Origin: Cristatella mucedo
Lineage: Eukaryota > Bryozoa > Phylactolaemata > Cristatellidae
Direction of reading: 5' to 3'
DNA: 64,000 nucleotides
Assembly: GCA_009760855.2 (NCBI GenBank)
Contig: WPIO01000008.1
Span: forward strand, 2,341,001-2,405,000
Under the pieces are notes generated by a model. That model saw only the letters and a program-made list of their open reading frames with translations. It was not told where the DNA came from and made no database searches. This document shows positions 1 to 11,518 of the stretch, one piece after another. Numbering within the stretch: position 1 is the stretch's first letter; the number at the start of each line of letters is the position of its first letter. The position numbers were made by a program, and so were the translations under genes.

Positions 1-122
1 GTCTGTCTGTCTCTCTCTCTGTCTCTGTTTCTCTCTGTCTCTGTCTCTCTCTCTGTGTCTCTGTCTCTGTCTCTCTGTCTCTGTCTCTCTCTGTGTCTCT
101 CTCTCTCTCTCTCTCTCTCTCT
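1..122. repeat. CT-rich microsatellite with GTCT interruptions
   Basis: The window opens in a CT/GTCT/GTCTCT simple repeat that ends in a pure CT run just before position 122. It should lie in the intron upstream of the first visible ANKRD54 exon. Confidence 0.95.
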
Positions 123-170
123 AGTTGTGTGCCCTTGAGATTAAATGACTAGCAAAATGCTCGACCGGGC

Positions 171-172
<2 letters not shown>

Positions 173-217
<45 letters not shown>
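173..217. repeat. (GT)n microsatellite
   Basis: This is an uninterrupted GT run of about 22 units, ending some 45 bp before the ankyrin exon. The open frames across it (Cys-Val repeats) are translation artefacts. Confidence 0.97.
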
Positions 218-218
<1 letters not shown>

Positions 219-264
219 ACGCGTGTGACCTTGAACTGTATAACTGTATTGCTGCACGTTGTAG

Positions 265-336
265 TGCGGCTGCTGCTGGCTCGTGGGGCCAATCCGAACG
301 CTCAAGACCTACTGGGCAACACAGCGCTGCACCTTG
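265..336 (+). CDS. ANKRD54: ANKRD54-like ankyrin-repeat protein, internal exon (partial gene)
   Basis: This short exon encodes an ankyrin-repeat segment containing LLLARGANPNAQD followed by GNTALHL, the typical GADPN/G-TALHLA signature. It starts after a ttgtag acceptor and ends at a gtatgt donor, leaving one base (G) of a split Ala codon. That base joins in frame with the exon at 4336 to give LHLATCTN. The repeat order and the downstream C-terminus match my memory of vertebrate ANKRD54, a small ankyrin protein reported to bind the kinase Lyn and to shuttle between nucleus and cytoplasm. Earlier exons, including the first ankyrin repeats, lie to the left of the window. The exact 5' edge rests on the single acceptor candidate. 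The family call is strong; one-to-one orthology is inferred. Confidence 0.8.
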
Positions 337-591
337 GTATGTACAGCTGCCTGGCGGTCGGGCTCACCTGCTACAGCAGGCTGGACTGGTTGTTTGTCTC
401 ACTCGCTCGTGCATGCTTATGACTGAGAGACCCCGGCGTTGGCTCGTCGCACAGGCAACAGGAGCCAAAGCGTGTGGGCGTCTCCTCTGCAGTGGGTTTC
501 ATATACTTGTAGTGATTAAAATGCTGGCTGGTTTCTAAAGCCGATGACGCAAGAGCTAGAAAGTATTTTCACTGGTTTTTTGGTTGCGTGC

Positions 592-594
<3 letters not shown>

Positions 595-664
<70 letters not shown>
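595..664. repeat. (GT)n microsatellite
   Basis: About 35 GT units in the first visible intron of the ANKRD54-like gene, uninterrupted until a GCGCACACAC edge. Confidence 0.97.
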
Positions 665-667
<3 letters not shown>

Positions 668-1117
668 ACACACTGGCACTTGTGGGATTTCGAATGTGCT
701 TTGTTGTGCAACTGAGCAAACAGTTTCGAGCATTTCTTAGTATTGGAGGTTCTTAGTACTTCACGCTGCTGTATGTATACATGCTCAAGCAAGATTGCGG
801 CACATGTGTGCAACCTTGTATGCGTATGCACTGTGTAACTGTGTATTGACTGTGTGCAACTGCTTGTTCAGTGGCTTTGGTTCTCGGGGCATGTCTAGTG
901 GCTATAACTCATCTGTACATTCTTACGACCCCACGTTTTCAGTCATTAGTCCAGAGGCAGCAGCCGGAAGGAAGGCCCACAAACAGATACCATGCCAAAA
1001 AAGAAATGTGCATTGACCGTGTGAACATGCTTCTGGGCTGGGGGGTCCCTTCGTTGTGGGGGGCTCCTTCATTGTGCTTGCAACAAAATCCTAGCATTTG
1101 TTTGCGTGTTTGTTGCA

Positions 1118-2188
1118 CTAATAATAATAATATTACGCTTACAATAATAGTGCCCTCAGAGAAAGCGCCCTCAGAGAACTCAATCTCTCTCTCTCTCTAG
1201 GCGCTTTACATTTGCTGCAAAGGGAAATGCAATTGAATGGTGAGTAATATCATGCTTGATAAACAAACAACATGAATAACATGGTTAGGGGTGACATGTA
1301 CAGGGTCAGCATGCAAATGTGGTTAGTGGCAGCATGCACAGTGTCAGCACGCATAAGCACGTGAAGGACGGATCACAGGGACCCACTAAATGCTGTCCTA
1401 AATAGGTGTGTTTTCAAGTTCCTTTTAAATGCGGTCGTCAAGTCAGGGGATGTTCTGACGCAGGTCGGGAGGGAGTTCCAGGCTTTGGGAGCATACGAAC
1501 TAAATGCATGGTCTCCAAAAGATTTGAGGTTTATACGAGGTATTGGTAGACTATTGGATTCCGAAAAGCGGGTGGTACTATGCTTGGCCTGGTGGGGGAG
1601 CAGATCTGAGAGATAGGCTGGAGCCAAAGAATGAAATGACCTAAAAGTGAGCGACAAAACCTTGAAGTCGATCCGTTGCTAGACTGGTAGCCAGTGCAGG
1701 TCGGCGAGAAGTGGTGTGATTTGGCAACTACCATGCTCACGACAGACAAGCCTAGCTGCAGAGTTTTGCACTAGCTGTAAGCACCCGATTGCACATGGCG
1801 GTATGCCAGCAAGCAGAGAGTTACAAAAGTCAAGACCGGGTGTCACAAATGCATGGACTAACTTAGACATGATATCCTTATCTAAACAAGCCCGAATTGT
1901 AGCAATGTTATGTAGCTGAAAGTAGGCAGACTTGATTTTGGAGCTGATGTAGTCGTCCAACGAAAGGTTACTTTGGAACATGACACCTTGATTTCGTGCA
2001 GATTCAACTGGAGATATGCTGGCAGAGCCGATTTTGATCGTTAGACTTTCCCATTTCTGAATCACACTTGGCTTGTCCATAGCTAGTAAGTTGGTTTTAT
2101 CGTCATTTAATTTCAGAAAATTTGCTGTCATCTATGTGCGGATGTCATCAATACAAGCAGCAAGTGAGTTGAGAGATTTCGAGGTGCT
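1118..2188 (-). mobile_element. LINE-A fragment (A1), 3' part of ORF2
   Basis: On the minus strand this reads the C-terminal half of a non-LTR retrotransposon ORF2. It begins just after the YADD block, with KLNDDKTNLL, and runs to the family C-terminus FRTAFSGSL, but is broken by frameshifts. The 3' end (low coordinates) has the (ATT)n tail and the AGCGCC...GGCGCT hairpin region. The hairpin's CT run is lengthened and the motif gccctcagagaa is duplicated at 1152-1178. Its 5' end breaks off at 2188. Confidence 0.85.
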
Positions 2189-2257
2189 GATAGTAATTTG
2201 TTTCCGAACCTCCCGAGAGTGCCTGCACTGCAGTATGATGCTGTGTATCGACTGTTT

Positions 2258-2436
<179 letters not shown>

Positions 2437-3074
2437 GGTATTCTATTATATACAAATATATAAAATATATATTCATATATATATTTTATACCTGTATATA
2501 ATAGAATAAAGACAGCCTAGGATTGAATAGGACTTTGTGCTGACGTTGATGGTCGACTCACATTGTCATCGGTGGTTGCTCACAGTCTAATCAGAGGCTA
2601 CCTAGGATTGATGGTCTTCTGATTTTTGAAGGCCTTTTGATTTTTTGCCTGTATGCATGTGGCAATAGTGCCTAGTTACAACTGCTACAGTCTGCTGTTA
2701 AGCCAAATCTGCCCCAATATTGTTTCTTCAGGTCTTGTTTTCAAGTTCCCTTAAGATAAAAGTTGTTTTTTTTGCTGGAAGCATTGTGAAGGCATTAGAA
2801 AGAGAGCATAGCATGCCTTCATTTCGTACGAGCCGAAAGTCTAGAACTCTGCTGCCATCTCCTGCATGGCATTTTTGCATCATTAAAGTCTCTGCTAATA
2901 GGCTCCTGTTCCCCTCACTTTTTCCTGCGCTTTAGCTTTAGCTTGACCTTTTTCTTGTGCTCAGTGCTTATGATTCAGTGTGTGCTACTAACCAGGGGCT
3001 GTACTGTCCAGCAGCTGCAAATGCCTTCTTGTGCTTTCGCATACTTGCCTAGCATCTTACCTTGTTTGTCAGTA

Positions 3075-3420
3075 AGTCCTGGAACTCCCTCCCAACCTGT
3101 GTCAGAACATCCCCTGACCTGACCACATTTAAAAGGAACTTAAAAACACACCTATTTAGGACAGCATTTAGTGGGTCCCTGTGATCCGTCCTTCACGTGC
3201 TTATGCGTGCTGACACTGTGCATGCTGCCACTAACCACATTTGCATGCTGACCCTGTGCATGTCACCCCTAACCATGTTATTCATCTCGTTTGTTTTTCA
3301 AGCATGATTTTACTCACCATTCAATTGCATTTCCCTTTGCAGCAAATGTAAAGCGCCTAGAGAGAGAGATTGAGTTCTCCGAGGGTGCTTTATCAAGTGC
3401 ATTATTATTATTATTATTAT
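3075..3420 (+). mobile_element. LINE-A fragment (A2), 3' end
   Basis: This 5'-truncated plus-strand copy contains the last codons of ORF2 (WNSLPTCVRTSPDLTTFK and onwards), the 3' UTR with its GCATGC-rich segment, the terminal hairpin and an (ATT)n tail. It lies in an ANKRD54 intron in sense orientation. Confidence 0.88.
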
Positions 3421-3857
3421 TGCTTCTCTTCTCTTGCTGCAAGTTTTTAGAGATTTGGTTCTCTTAGGGCGCAAAATACTGATTAACACGATTTTCATAG
3501 AGTTATCGATCTTCATAGTTTATGCATTATTCTTGGTTGTGCTAGCTGCTGATGATGATCGCGTCGTTGTCCTCTATGCATCAACGCTATGCATTTGACG
3601 CTGCTGTTGAATATGGACCCATTAGTCGAGAATAACAGCCTGGTGTTAGTCGCTTGGTTAAAGGCAGGCGATTTTTGAATAAGTCATGGCAGGGTTAGCA
3701 TGCAGACAAAGTGACCGGAAGAAAGTGAGGTCGTGTATGCTTGCCTGCCCATCCTTGTGTGTATTTCTACCGGTGTGTGGTGCTACAGGTGCTCACATCC
3801 GATGCCATGCGCCTAGAACATTGTGTGCATGCTGTTTGCCAATCTTTGCTGCTAGAA

Positions 3858-3960
3858 CTAAAATGAATAAATAGAAAAATAAAAATGTATAAATAGAAAC
3901 TAAAATGAATAAATGGAAACGTAAATGAATAAATAAAAAATAAAATGAATAAATAGAACT
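3858..3960. repeat. A-rich imperfect tandem repeat
   Basis: Four to five imperfect copies of an AAATGAATAAATAGAAA-type unit. Several AATAAA hexamers occur here by composition and should not be read as polyadenylation signals without transcript data. Confidence 0.8.
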
Positions 3961-4335
3961 AAGCCTGGTGATAAAAGAGACACTAGAACCGGTATGTCTG
4001 TAGGTGATGACATCGGTGTGCATTGCTCCCTTGTAGCTTAATGAGTTTGAACGTCGATTCGGGCTGCCAGCAGTTGCCGCTTTGTATCATGCTGGGATGA
4101 AAAGTTTCAGCTCTCGCCACCCACCAACTTTCATGTCCCATGCGTTCACAGAAATAGTTAAGAAGCCTCAGTGCGTCAGTTCAACTCGCAACACTAGCAA
4201 GACTTGTCCTTTTGTCGAAGCGTGCGCAGGCCATTAGACCTCTGCTTGCTCTGTACACTGGCTCGGTCTTGTTTATTGTGTTTTATTTTCTCGGCGAGGT
4301 GACGCTTTGGCTAGCTTGATGTGAATGTCTTACAG

Positions 4336-4529
4336 CCACTTGTACAAACCGGATCAAGATAATCACACATCTGCTGAAGGCAGGCAGTAACATCAGAATG
4401 CTCGACGGCTACGGCAAGTCGCCCATCTCCGTGGCGTCAGGCAAGCTTCGCTTGATAATGCTGGCTCCTACGAGCCACCGTGGTGGCTCCACCGGCAGAT
4501 GCACAGATTTAAAATTCGAGGTGCAGCAG
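4336..4529 (+). CDS. ANKRD54: ANKRD54-like ankyrin-repeat protein, penultimate exon
   Basis: The exon opens with CC, which completes the Ala codon started at 336, and then reads TCTNRIKIITHLLKAGSNI and MLDGYGKSPISVASGKL: the last ankyrin repeat and its boundary. It ends with KFEVQQ and a gtgagc donor in phase 0. In vertebrate ANKRD54 the same place reads as a CTNHV...LL-GGA repeat followed by a SKLN segment and a VKQ end. The stretch between SGKL and KFEVQQ, with PTSHRGGSTG, is the most divergent part and may have changed length. An acceptor (cttacag) and donor are both present, and phase is kept on both sides. The downstream intron holds a SINE and a LINE-B copy. Confidence 0.82.
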
Positions 4530-4631
4530 GTGAGCAAGATTGGTCCCTTTCGGCCCATTTGTCTTACCTTTTAGTCTTAGCATGGTGTAGCTTAGCTGGA
4601 GCAAGCTGCTGCATCCATCGCTGTTGCTGCT

Positions 4632-4798
4632 GCTGATTTAACAGCCTGTTTTGTATAGCGATAGAAGAGCCTTTATAGCTATCACCACCGTTTGCAGTGG
4701 CAATAAAGGATCGCCCATAACAGGATTCGAACCCATGACCTCGTGACCGAGTTCATGAAAACCCACCACCTCACCTAGTAAGCCATCACGGCTCAGCT
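4632..4798 (-). mobile_element. SINE-I copy (tRNA-derived)
   Basis: On the minus strand it carries an A-box-like TGGCTTACTAGG and a B box GGTTCGAATCC, followed by the SINE-I body (gcgatcctttattgcc) and the 3' end with GGCTGTTAAATCAGC. It lies in the ANKRD54 intron, antisense to the gene. Confidence 0.85.
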
Positions 4799-4974
4799 GT
4801 TGCGTCTGCCTCATGACCTCGAGGTCCTCACTGATTGATAAATTAGACTACTTCTTTTGCCTAAATACTAAACAGATTTACTATGTGTGGATCAGCTGAG
4901 ATATACTCGGGTTTTTTAATGCTTCCATGGATAAAGAGGTTCCAAAGTTTTTCAAATCAGCCATCATGACCAAT

Positions 4975-6476
4975 ACTTAAAAAGCCTAAATCGGATAGGT
5001 CTCCACAAATTATTGCCCAGCCTCCCTTCTTTTTTCCAAGATTCTTGAAAAGATTGTCACTAAGGAGCTCGTGGAACACATTTACAAGAATGAATTGTCT
5101 GAAAAATCTCACTGAGGGTTTAAACAACATCACTCGACTGAAGTGCTCTTCTCTGTGTGACTGGTGGCATCCTGAGATGCAAAGATGGCAGCTGTGTCAC
5201 TGCCCTGGTTTTCCTCGATCATTCAGCTGCTTTTGACACTGTAGATCACAATATAATGCTTGAATAATTGAGAGCAACGATCAGTCTGGCAGATGAGACT
5301 GTGTCGTGGTTTGAATTGTATTCGTGCGATCGTGTTCAGTCCGTGTCGTGGTCAAGTTCATCCTTCAGACCAGTCACTTGTGGAATTCCACAAGGGTCCA
5401 TTTTCGGTCATTTGCTGCTCTTGATTTATAGTGAGCATCTCAGAAAAGTGAGTTAGGCCCATGCGACCGGCTATCACTTCTATGCTGATGATACACACCT
5501 TTACTTGTCATTTAAACCATCGGAATCTGCTGCAGTGACTGATAAACTGAATGCTTGCCTTGCAGACATTCGAATCTGGATGTCGGTCAGTTTTCTTTAA
5601 CTAAATGATGATAAAAACCTGTCTCTTACTCGTAGGACATCCCAAGCTTACGGCTGGACTAGGAGACTTTGCTCTTCTAATTGGTGATGCTCTGTTGCAA
5701 TCGTCATCATATGCTTAGAATTCAGGTGTCCTCTTTGATAACTGCTTAGCGTTCGAAGGCTTCATTTAGAAGACTGCTTTCATAGCTAGCCCTCACATTC
5801 GATCTCTGTGTATGATTAGAGACTGTCTACCACGGTGGCTGGCTAAAAATCCTACTAGCTCCCCAGTTCTGTCTAGGCCGAACTACTGTAATTCAGTTTT
5901 GGCTGGGCTACCAAAGAAAGCCATGTAGCCTCTGCAGCTGGTGATGAATGTGGCTGCAAGGTTAGTCAACAAACTTTAAAGATTCAGCCAAGTGTCTCCT
6001 TTGCTGAAGGGGCTGCCGTGGCTCGCTTTCTATCAACAGATACCGAGCAAAACTTCATAGCTAGCTGAACTGCTGTACCAGTTTCAACCTCATGCCTATG
6101 TGTTCACTAAGGACAATAAATTAGGTGTTCCATTCCTTCGCTTAAAGGCAGAAGCTTTTGCTCTGCAGGTCCTACACTGTGGAACTCACCTCCACAATTC
6201 GCAACTACAACTACTCTCCTTCTGCCCACTGTGGCACATCCTCACCAGCCGTCCTGAGCTGCTACTTCCATGCTACTCACTACCTCAACTGCTCTCCTGA
6301 CTCAGCTATGCTTCTCACTTTCTCTTTGTTGGGTGAAATGAAGTCCGTTGGCTACCGTATATTCGCATCGAGAGCCGCTTTAGTTTCGAACGCGCTATGG
6401 AAAACTCCCCTGCCTAGCGCCTACATAGTCCCCTCCCCCCCCCGTGGCTTTGTGGGATCACAGATCGAGATGCCTT
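4975..6476 (+). mobile_element. LINE-B fragment (B1), degenerate RT region to 3' end
   Basis: This plus-strand dead copy starts in the RT N-terminal block (ILEKIVTKELVEH) and passes through a TCGIPQGS block (RT motif B) and YHFYADDTHLYLSF (motif C), ending in the C-terminal domain and 3' UTR. Many stops and frameshifts break it. Its 3' limit is close to the last ANKRD54 exon, about 80 bp upstream of the acceptor. Confidence 0.85.
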
Positions 6477-6553
6477 GAGCATGACTTCGTGCAAGCTCCA
6501 CGATTTTCGCACGGCAACGGCAAAATATTGCTGGCGGTGCTCTCCACCCACAG

Positions 6554-6757
6554 GTGATCGACATGATGACTGCGTACATGGAACTAGCCGACAAGGTGGC
6601 GGCGGCGCCACTGTGTGTGGGTGGAGCTGCTACTGCACGCTGGGACGATGCCTGCAATCGGATGCATCGGAGTACGACGATCGACGAGGCAAACGATGCC
6701 GTCAGTGAGATGCTCTCCAGCTTCACCAGCATCACGCTGTCCGGTGGTGAGGGGTGA
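6554..6757 (+). CDS. ANKRD54: ANKRD54-like protein, last coding exon
   Basis: This terminal exon follows a cacccacag acceptor in phase 0 and encodes about 67 residues: VIDMMTAYMELADKV, then a short Ala/Gly-rich insert, then TIDEANDAVSEMLSSFTSI and a stop at 6755-6757. The helix-rich pattern with a terminal LLASFTSLSL-like stretch is the conserved C-terminal region of ANKRD54 as I remember it. Together the three exons give about 155 residues, roughly the C-terminal half of the protein. An AATAAA hexamer lies about 400 bp downstream. Several other open frames overlap on both strands, but only this one continues the ankyrin protein. Confidence 0.83.
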   Translation: MIDMMTAYMELADKVAAAPLCVGGAATARWDDACNRMHRSTTIDEANDAVSEMLSSFTSITLSGGEG

Positions 6758-7165
6758 AGAAGCGCACAGAAGCAGCAGCAATAGCAGCAATGATCCGTCG
6801 GTCGTTCCATTGGACTGAGACTCCGGCATGCTCGTTTGCAGCCCCACGCTCCTCTGTCCCTGGTCCCATGCTCCTCCGTCCCTGGTAGACACCAGCGAAC
6901 TCGCTTAGCTGCCGTCCTGCAGGCCATGGGCGATGCAAGCTCGAGATGGCCGTGCAAGTGATCCGTCGCACGCCGATGGTGCCGGTGCTGAATCGGGACA
7001 GAGGTCAAATGTTCGTCGTTCCTTGCGCAGTGCGCATTCTGCTGGCCTGCTCCTGCCGAACTCGGGCCGTTTATGACTGTTTTGTGGTGGGCTGACGCCC
7101 CCACGTGGATTACGTGGCTGTGGCTAGCAGTCTCCGGGATGTAATTACCAGGTCTTAGCAATAAA
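6758..7165 (+). other. Probable 3' UTR of ANKRD54-like gene
   Basis: This region lies between the stop codon and the first AATAAA hexamer. No further coding continuation is seen. The long minus-strand open frame over it has no recognisable domain and sits opposite the real exon. Confidence 0.5.
7160..7165 (+). terminator. Candidate polyadenylation signal for the ANKRD54-like gene
   Basis: A canonical AATAAA lies 400 bp after the stop, followed by a T/GT-rich stretch (tgttttcttgttg) that fits a downstream element. No transcript evidence is available. Confidence 0.5.
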
Positions 7166-7617
7166 ATGTTTTCTTGTTGTAAGCAGGTTCCTTGCACTAT
7201 TGTTGAAAGCGAAGTGAGAGCGATAGGTCTGCAGCATAGACTTAACGATGCCTTTGATATGTGTCAAAAATAATTGCAATCAGCAGCATTGAGATGTGCA
7301 TGAGATGTGGAGACAATCCTTGCACACTTTTCCTGTGAAGATTTCCAAGAGTCGGCACTGACGCTTAATTCAGCTGCCGGACTGCTACCTTGGCTCACTG
7401 GCTGCTCACCTCTCTTGGAACTCACCTCAACTCTGTTGGCTTCCCCGATTATTAGCATAATGTATGTCTTGTTTTAGGATAACTTTACCTTGGCTAGTGG
7501 TGGCAAACATAGGCTACTTGCTGCCAGACTTGTATACTCAATTTGTGCATACCGTGCTTACATGCTCAGCTGTGACGGCTAATCTGTTTTCATGAGTCTG
7601 CTTCTCATTGTGTGTCC

Positions 7618-8356
7618 CACGTCTAAGTTGGTCCATGCATTCGTGGCATCCCGTCTCGACTTCTGCAACTCACTGCTTACTGGCCTACCAGCATGTGCGA
7701 TCAGGCGATTGCAGCTGGTGCAAAACTCTGCAGCTAGGCTTAACTGTCGTGAGCGTCGCAGTTGCCACATTACTCCACTTCTTGCCGACTTGCACTGGCT
7801 ACCAGTCAAGCAACGGATTGACTTCAAGGTTTTGTCGCTCACTTTTAGGTCCCTTCATTCTATGGCTCCAGCCTATCTCTCCGACATACTCCCCCATCAG
7901 GCCAAGCATCGTAACACCCGCTTTTCGGAATCCAACAGTCTAGAAATACGTCGTACAAACCTTAAATCCTTTGGAGACCGTGAATTTAGTTCGTATGCTC
8001 CCAAAGCCTGGAACTCCCTCCCGACCTTCGTCAGAACATCCCCTGGCCTGACCACATTTAAAAGGAACTTAAAAACACCTATTTAGGACAGCATTTAGTA
8101 GGTTCCTGTGATTCGTCCTTGATGTGCTTATGCGTGCTGACACTGTGCATTGTCATGTGCTGCCACTAACCACATTTGCATGCTGACCCTGTGCATGTCA
8201 CCCCTAACCATGTTATTCATTTTGTTTTTTTTCAAGCATGATTTTACTTACCATTCAATTGCATTTCCCTTTGCATCAAATGTAAAGCGCCTAGAAAAAG
8301 ATTGAGTTCTCTGAGGGCACTTTATCAAGTGCATTATTGTTATTATTATTATTATT
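7618..8356 (+). mobile_element. LINE-A fragment (A3), C-terminal ORF2 to tail
   Basis: This plus-strand copy is open from [19 protein letters not shown] through [18 protein letters not shown], with a small deletion near the end that changes the last residues. Next come the 3' UTR, the terminal hairpin and an ATT-rich tail. It is 5'-truncated downstream of the YADD block. Confidence 0.88.
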
Positions 8357-8507
8357 GGCTGCTGCTTCCTTCCTGCAGCCAGTGTTGCTAGTAGCTCGAA
8401 GCTTCTTCTGCCCTACTGAATTCTTACGCTTTTCCAGCTCTGAGGAGTGATATAAGAGTTCGATGCTCCAATTGCTGCTTGCTGGTTGGCATTGAGAAGA
8501 ATACAAG

Positions 8508-9877
8508 TAATGTATCTCCGTCTGTAACTCCACTAAGTCAGCAAGACTATGTGGATGTTATGCAGCAGAGTTGTGTATAGCGCACTCACAGCCGAAGCAG
8601 CTTTCGGTACGCATTCGGTAGCCAAAAAACTTCGTCTCACTCAACAAAGAGAAAGTGGGAAGCATAGCTGAGTCAGGAGAGCAATTGAGGCAGTGAATAG
8701 CATGGAAGTAGTAGCTCAGGACCTCTGAAAAGGATGAGCTATAGTCGGCAGCAGAAGAGTATTTGTCGTTTCGTAAGAGTTGTGGAAGCGAGATCCGCAG
8801 TCCAGGACCTGCAGAGCTAAAGCTTCTGTCGCCAACGGTCTTTAAGCGCAGGAATGGAACAGCTAGTTTATTGTCCATACAGGACCTGAGGGCGCGAAGA
8901 GGCTGAAGCTGGTGCAGCTGTTCGGCTAGGTACGAAGGAGCCAAGCCTTGTGGATCAGCGTAAGAACTTTGCTCTGTATCCGTTGCTCAACCGGCATCCA
9001 TCCAAGCTCTTTTAGCAAAGGAGACACGTGCTCAAACTTCTGGGACTTGAAGGCTAGCCTTGCAGCCATATTCATAGTCATCTGCCGTGGCCTAGTTGCT
9101 TTTCTTTGGTAGCCCAGCCAAAAGGGTATTACAATAATCAATCCGAGACAGAACTAAGGAGCTAGTTAAATTTTTTTAAGCCACTGGAAGACGGCTCCTA
9201 ATCTTGGATAGGGATAGGACGTGATGGCTAGCAGTAGAAGCAGTATTCTGAAAGAAGCTTATAAAATTTAGGCAGCTGTCGAAAACGACACCTAAATTTA
9301 GAGCACGTGGTGATGGTCGCACAACAGCATCAACTATTAGAAGAGCAAAGCCTTTTAATCCAGCCACACGCTTAGGATGTCCTATGAGCAGCAGTTCGGT
9401 TTTATCGTGATTTAGTTTCAAGAAGTTTTTCGACATCCATGATCGCATGTCGGCAAGGCAAGCATTCAGTTTCTCAGTTGCCGCAGCGGATTCCGACGGT
9501 TTGAATGACAAATACAACTGAGTATCGTCAGCATAAAATTGATATCCTATTCCATGGGCCTTAATCACTTTTCCCAGAGGTTGAGTATAAATGGAGAACA
9601 GCAAGGGACTGAGTACAGACCCTTGAGGGACTCCACACGTGACCGTCTTGTGTGTGAGACCTGACCCCCACACGACACGGATTGAACGCGATCAGACAAG
9701 TACGATTTAAACCGCGCCAGTGCTTCGTCTGCCAGACCGATCGTTGTACTCGTTAAAGCAGAACATCGAGATCACTGTTGTCGAAGGCAGCAGACAGATC
9801 TTGCAGAGCTAGGGCAGTGACATTCCCATCGTCGTTGCTACGTAGAATGTCATTGTTAACACGGAGGAGAGCAGTTT
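8508..9877 (-). mobile_element. LINE-B copy (B2), 3' half; interrupted by LINE-A
   Basis: On the minus strand it carries [20 protein letters not shown], then [19 protein letters not shown] and [18 protein letters not shown], all RT core blocks, followed by a C-terminal region ending in the LINE-B 3' UTR (GGAGTTACAGACGGAGATAC). The element continues at 11519 on the far side of a nested LINE-A. Scattered frame breaks show it is dead. Confidence 0.9.
9872..9877. repeat. Target-site duplication, left copy
   Basis: The hexamer cagttt borders the (ATT)n tail of the nested LINE-A; the matching copy is at 11519-11524. Removing the insert and one copy restores the LINE-B codons for HSTETALL. Confidence 0.85.
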
Positions 9878-11518
9878 AATAATGATAATAATAATATTGC
9901 ACTTGATAAAGCGCCCTCAGAGAACTTAATCTCTTTCTAGGCGCTTTACATATGCTGCAAAGTGATATGCAATAGAATAGTAAGTAAAATCATGCTTGAA
10001 AAACAAACAAAATGAATATGGTTAAGGGTGACATGCACAGGGTCAGCATGCAAATGTGGTTAGTGGCAGCATGAACAGTGTCAGCACGCATAAGCACATC
10101 AAGGACGAATCACAGGGACCCACTAAATGCTGTCCTAAATAGGTGTGTTTTTAGGTTTCTTTTAAATGTGGTCAGGTCAGGGGATGTTCTGACGAAGGTC
10201 GGGAGGGAGTTCCAGGCTTTGGGAGCATACGAGCTAAATGCACGGTCTCCAAAGGATTTAAGGTTTGTACGAGGTATTTCCAGACTGTTGGATTCCGAAA
10301 AGCGAGTGGTACGATGCTTGGCCTGATGGGGTAGTATATCTGAAAGATAGGCTGGAGCCATAGAATGAAGAGACCTAAAAGTGAGCGACAAAATCTTGAA
10401 GTCAATCCGTTGCCTCACTGGTAGCCAGTGCAGGTCGGCAAGAAGTCTAGTAATGTGGCAACTGCAACGCTCACGACAGACAAGCCTAGCTGTGGAGTTT
10501 TGCACCAGCTGCAATCGCCTGATCGCACATGCTGGTAGGCCAGTAAGCAGTGAGTTGCAGAAGTCGAGACGGGATGTCACGAATGCACGGACCAACTTGG
10601 ACGTGGTATCCTTATCTAAACAAGCCCTAATTTTAGCAATGTTATGAAGCTGAAAATAGGCGGATTTGACTGTGGAGCTGATGTGGTCGTCTAACGAGAG
10701 GTCGCTTTGGAATATGACACCTAGATTTCGAGCTGATTCAACTGGAGATATGCTGACAGAGCCAATTTTGAAAGTCAGCCTTTCCAATTTCTGAATCACA
10801 CTGGGTTTGCCCATAACTAGTAAGTTAGTTGTATCATCGTTTAGTTTTAGAATATTTGCTGCCATCCATGTGCGGATGTCATCAATGCATGCAGCAAGTG
10901 AGTTGAGAGAATTTGAGGTGCTCGAAGGCTGGGAGGGATCAAAGTAAAGGTACAACTGAGTGTCATCCGCATAGAAGTGAAAGCCTAGATTGTGCTTGGC
11001 AATCACATCAGCAAGACGCAGAGTATAAACGGTGAAAAGAACCGGACCTAGCACAGAGCCCTGAGGTACTCCATATGTTAGTGGTACTTCAGATGATCTT
11101 TGTCCATTCACGTCAATACTCTGGAGTCTTCCACTGAGATAGGACCTGAACCACTGCAGAGTAGTGCCAGTGATGCCCAGGCGAAATAAGAGGCGCTCTA
11201 GAAGTACTTTGTGATCGATGGTATCAAAAGCTGCCGAAAGATCGAGCAAAACAAGCAGAGACACTCTACCCATGTCTGCATTCCTAAGTAGGTCGTTGTA
11301 TACCCGAAGCAATGCTGACTCTTTGGAGTGATTAGCTCTAAAGCCAGACTGGAACTTACTAGCAAGGTGTGAGGTTTCGAAATAGGAGTTCAGCTGGTCT
11401 GCCACGACCCGTTCCAGTGTCTTTGATAGGAATGGTAGAAGGGAGACTGGGCGGTAGTTGCTTAAGTTCTCTTGGTCTAGTGTAGCTTTCTTGAGAAGTG
11501 GCCTGACTATAGCTTTTA
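9878..11518 (-). mobile_element. LINE-A copy (A4) with intact RT frame, nested in LINE-B
   Basis: This is a 5'-truncated non-LTR retrotransposon with an uninterrupted minus-strand frame of 431 codons (10110-11405), plus an N-terminal extension back to VKAIVRPLLKK and NYRPVS. RT blocks can be read in order: FQSGFRANHS, LLDLSAAFDTIDH (motif A, with DLSAAFD), [14 protein letters not shown] (motif B) and [12 protein letters not shown] (motif C, catalytic DD). A C-terminal domain follows, then the 3' UTR, hairpin and ATT tail. No endonuclease is present, so this copy cannot move on its own. The target-site duplication and open frame point to a recent insertion. It fits the Jockey superfamily, CR1/L2-like. 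Confidence 0.92.

Noticed and set aside
871-1016. Possible extra ANKRD54 exon (SSVHSYDPTFSVISPEAAAG)
   Set aside because: The exons at 265-336 and 4336-4529 already join in phase with ankyrin continuity; inserting this would break the repeat.
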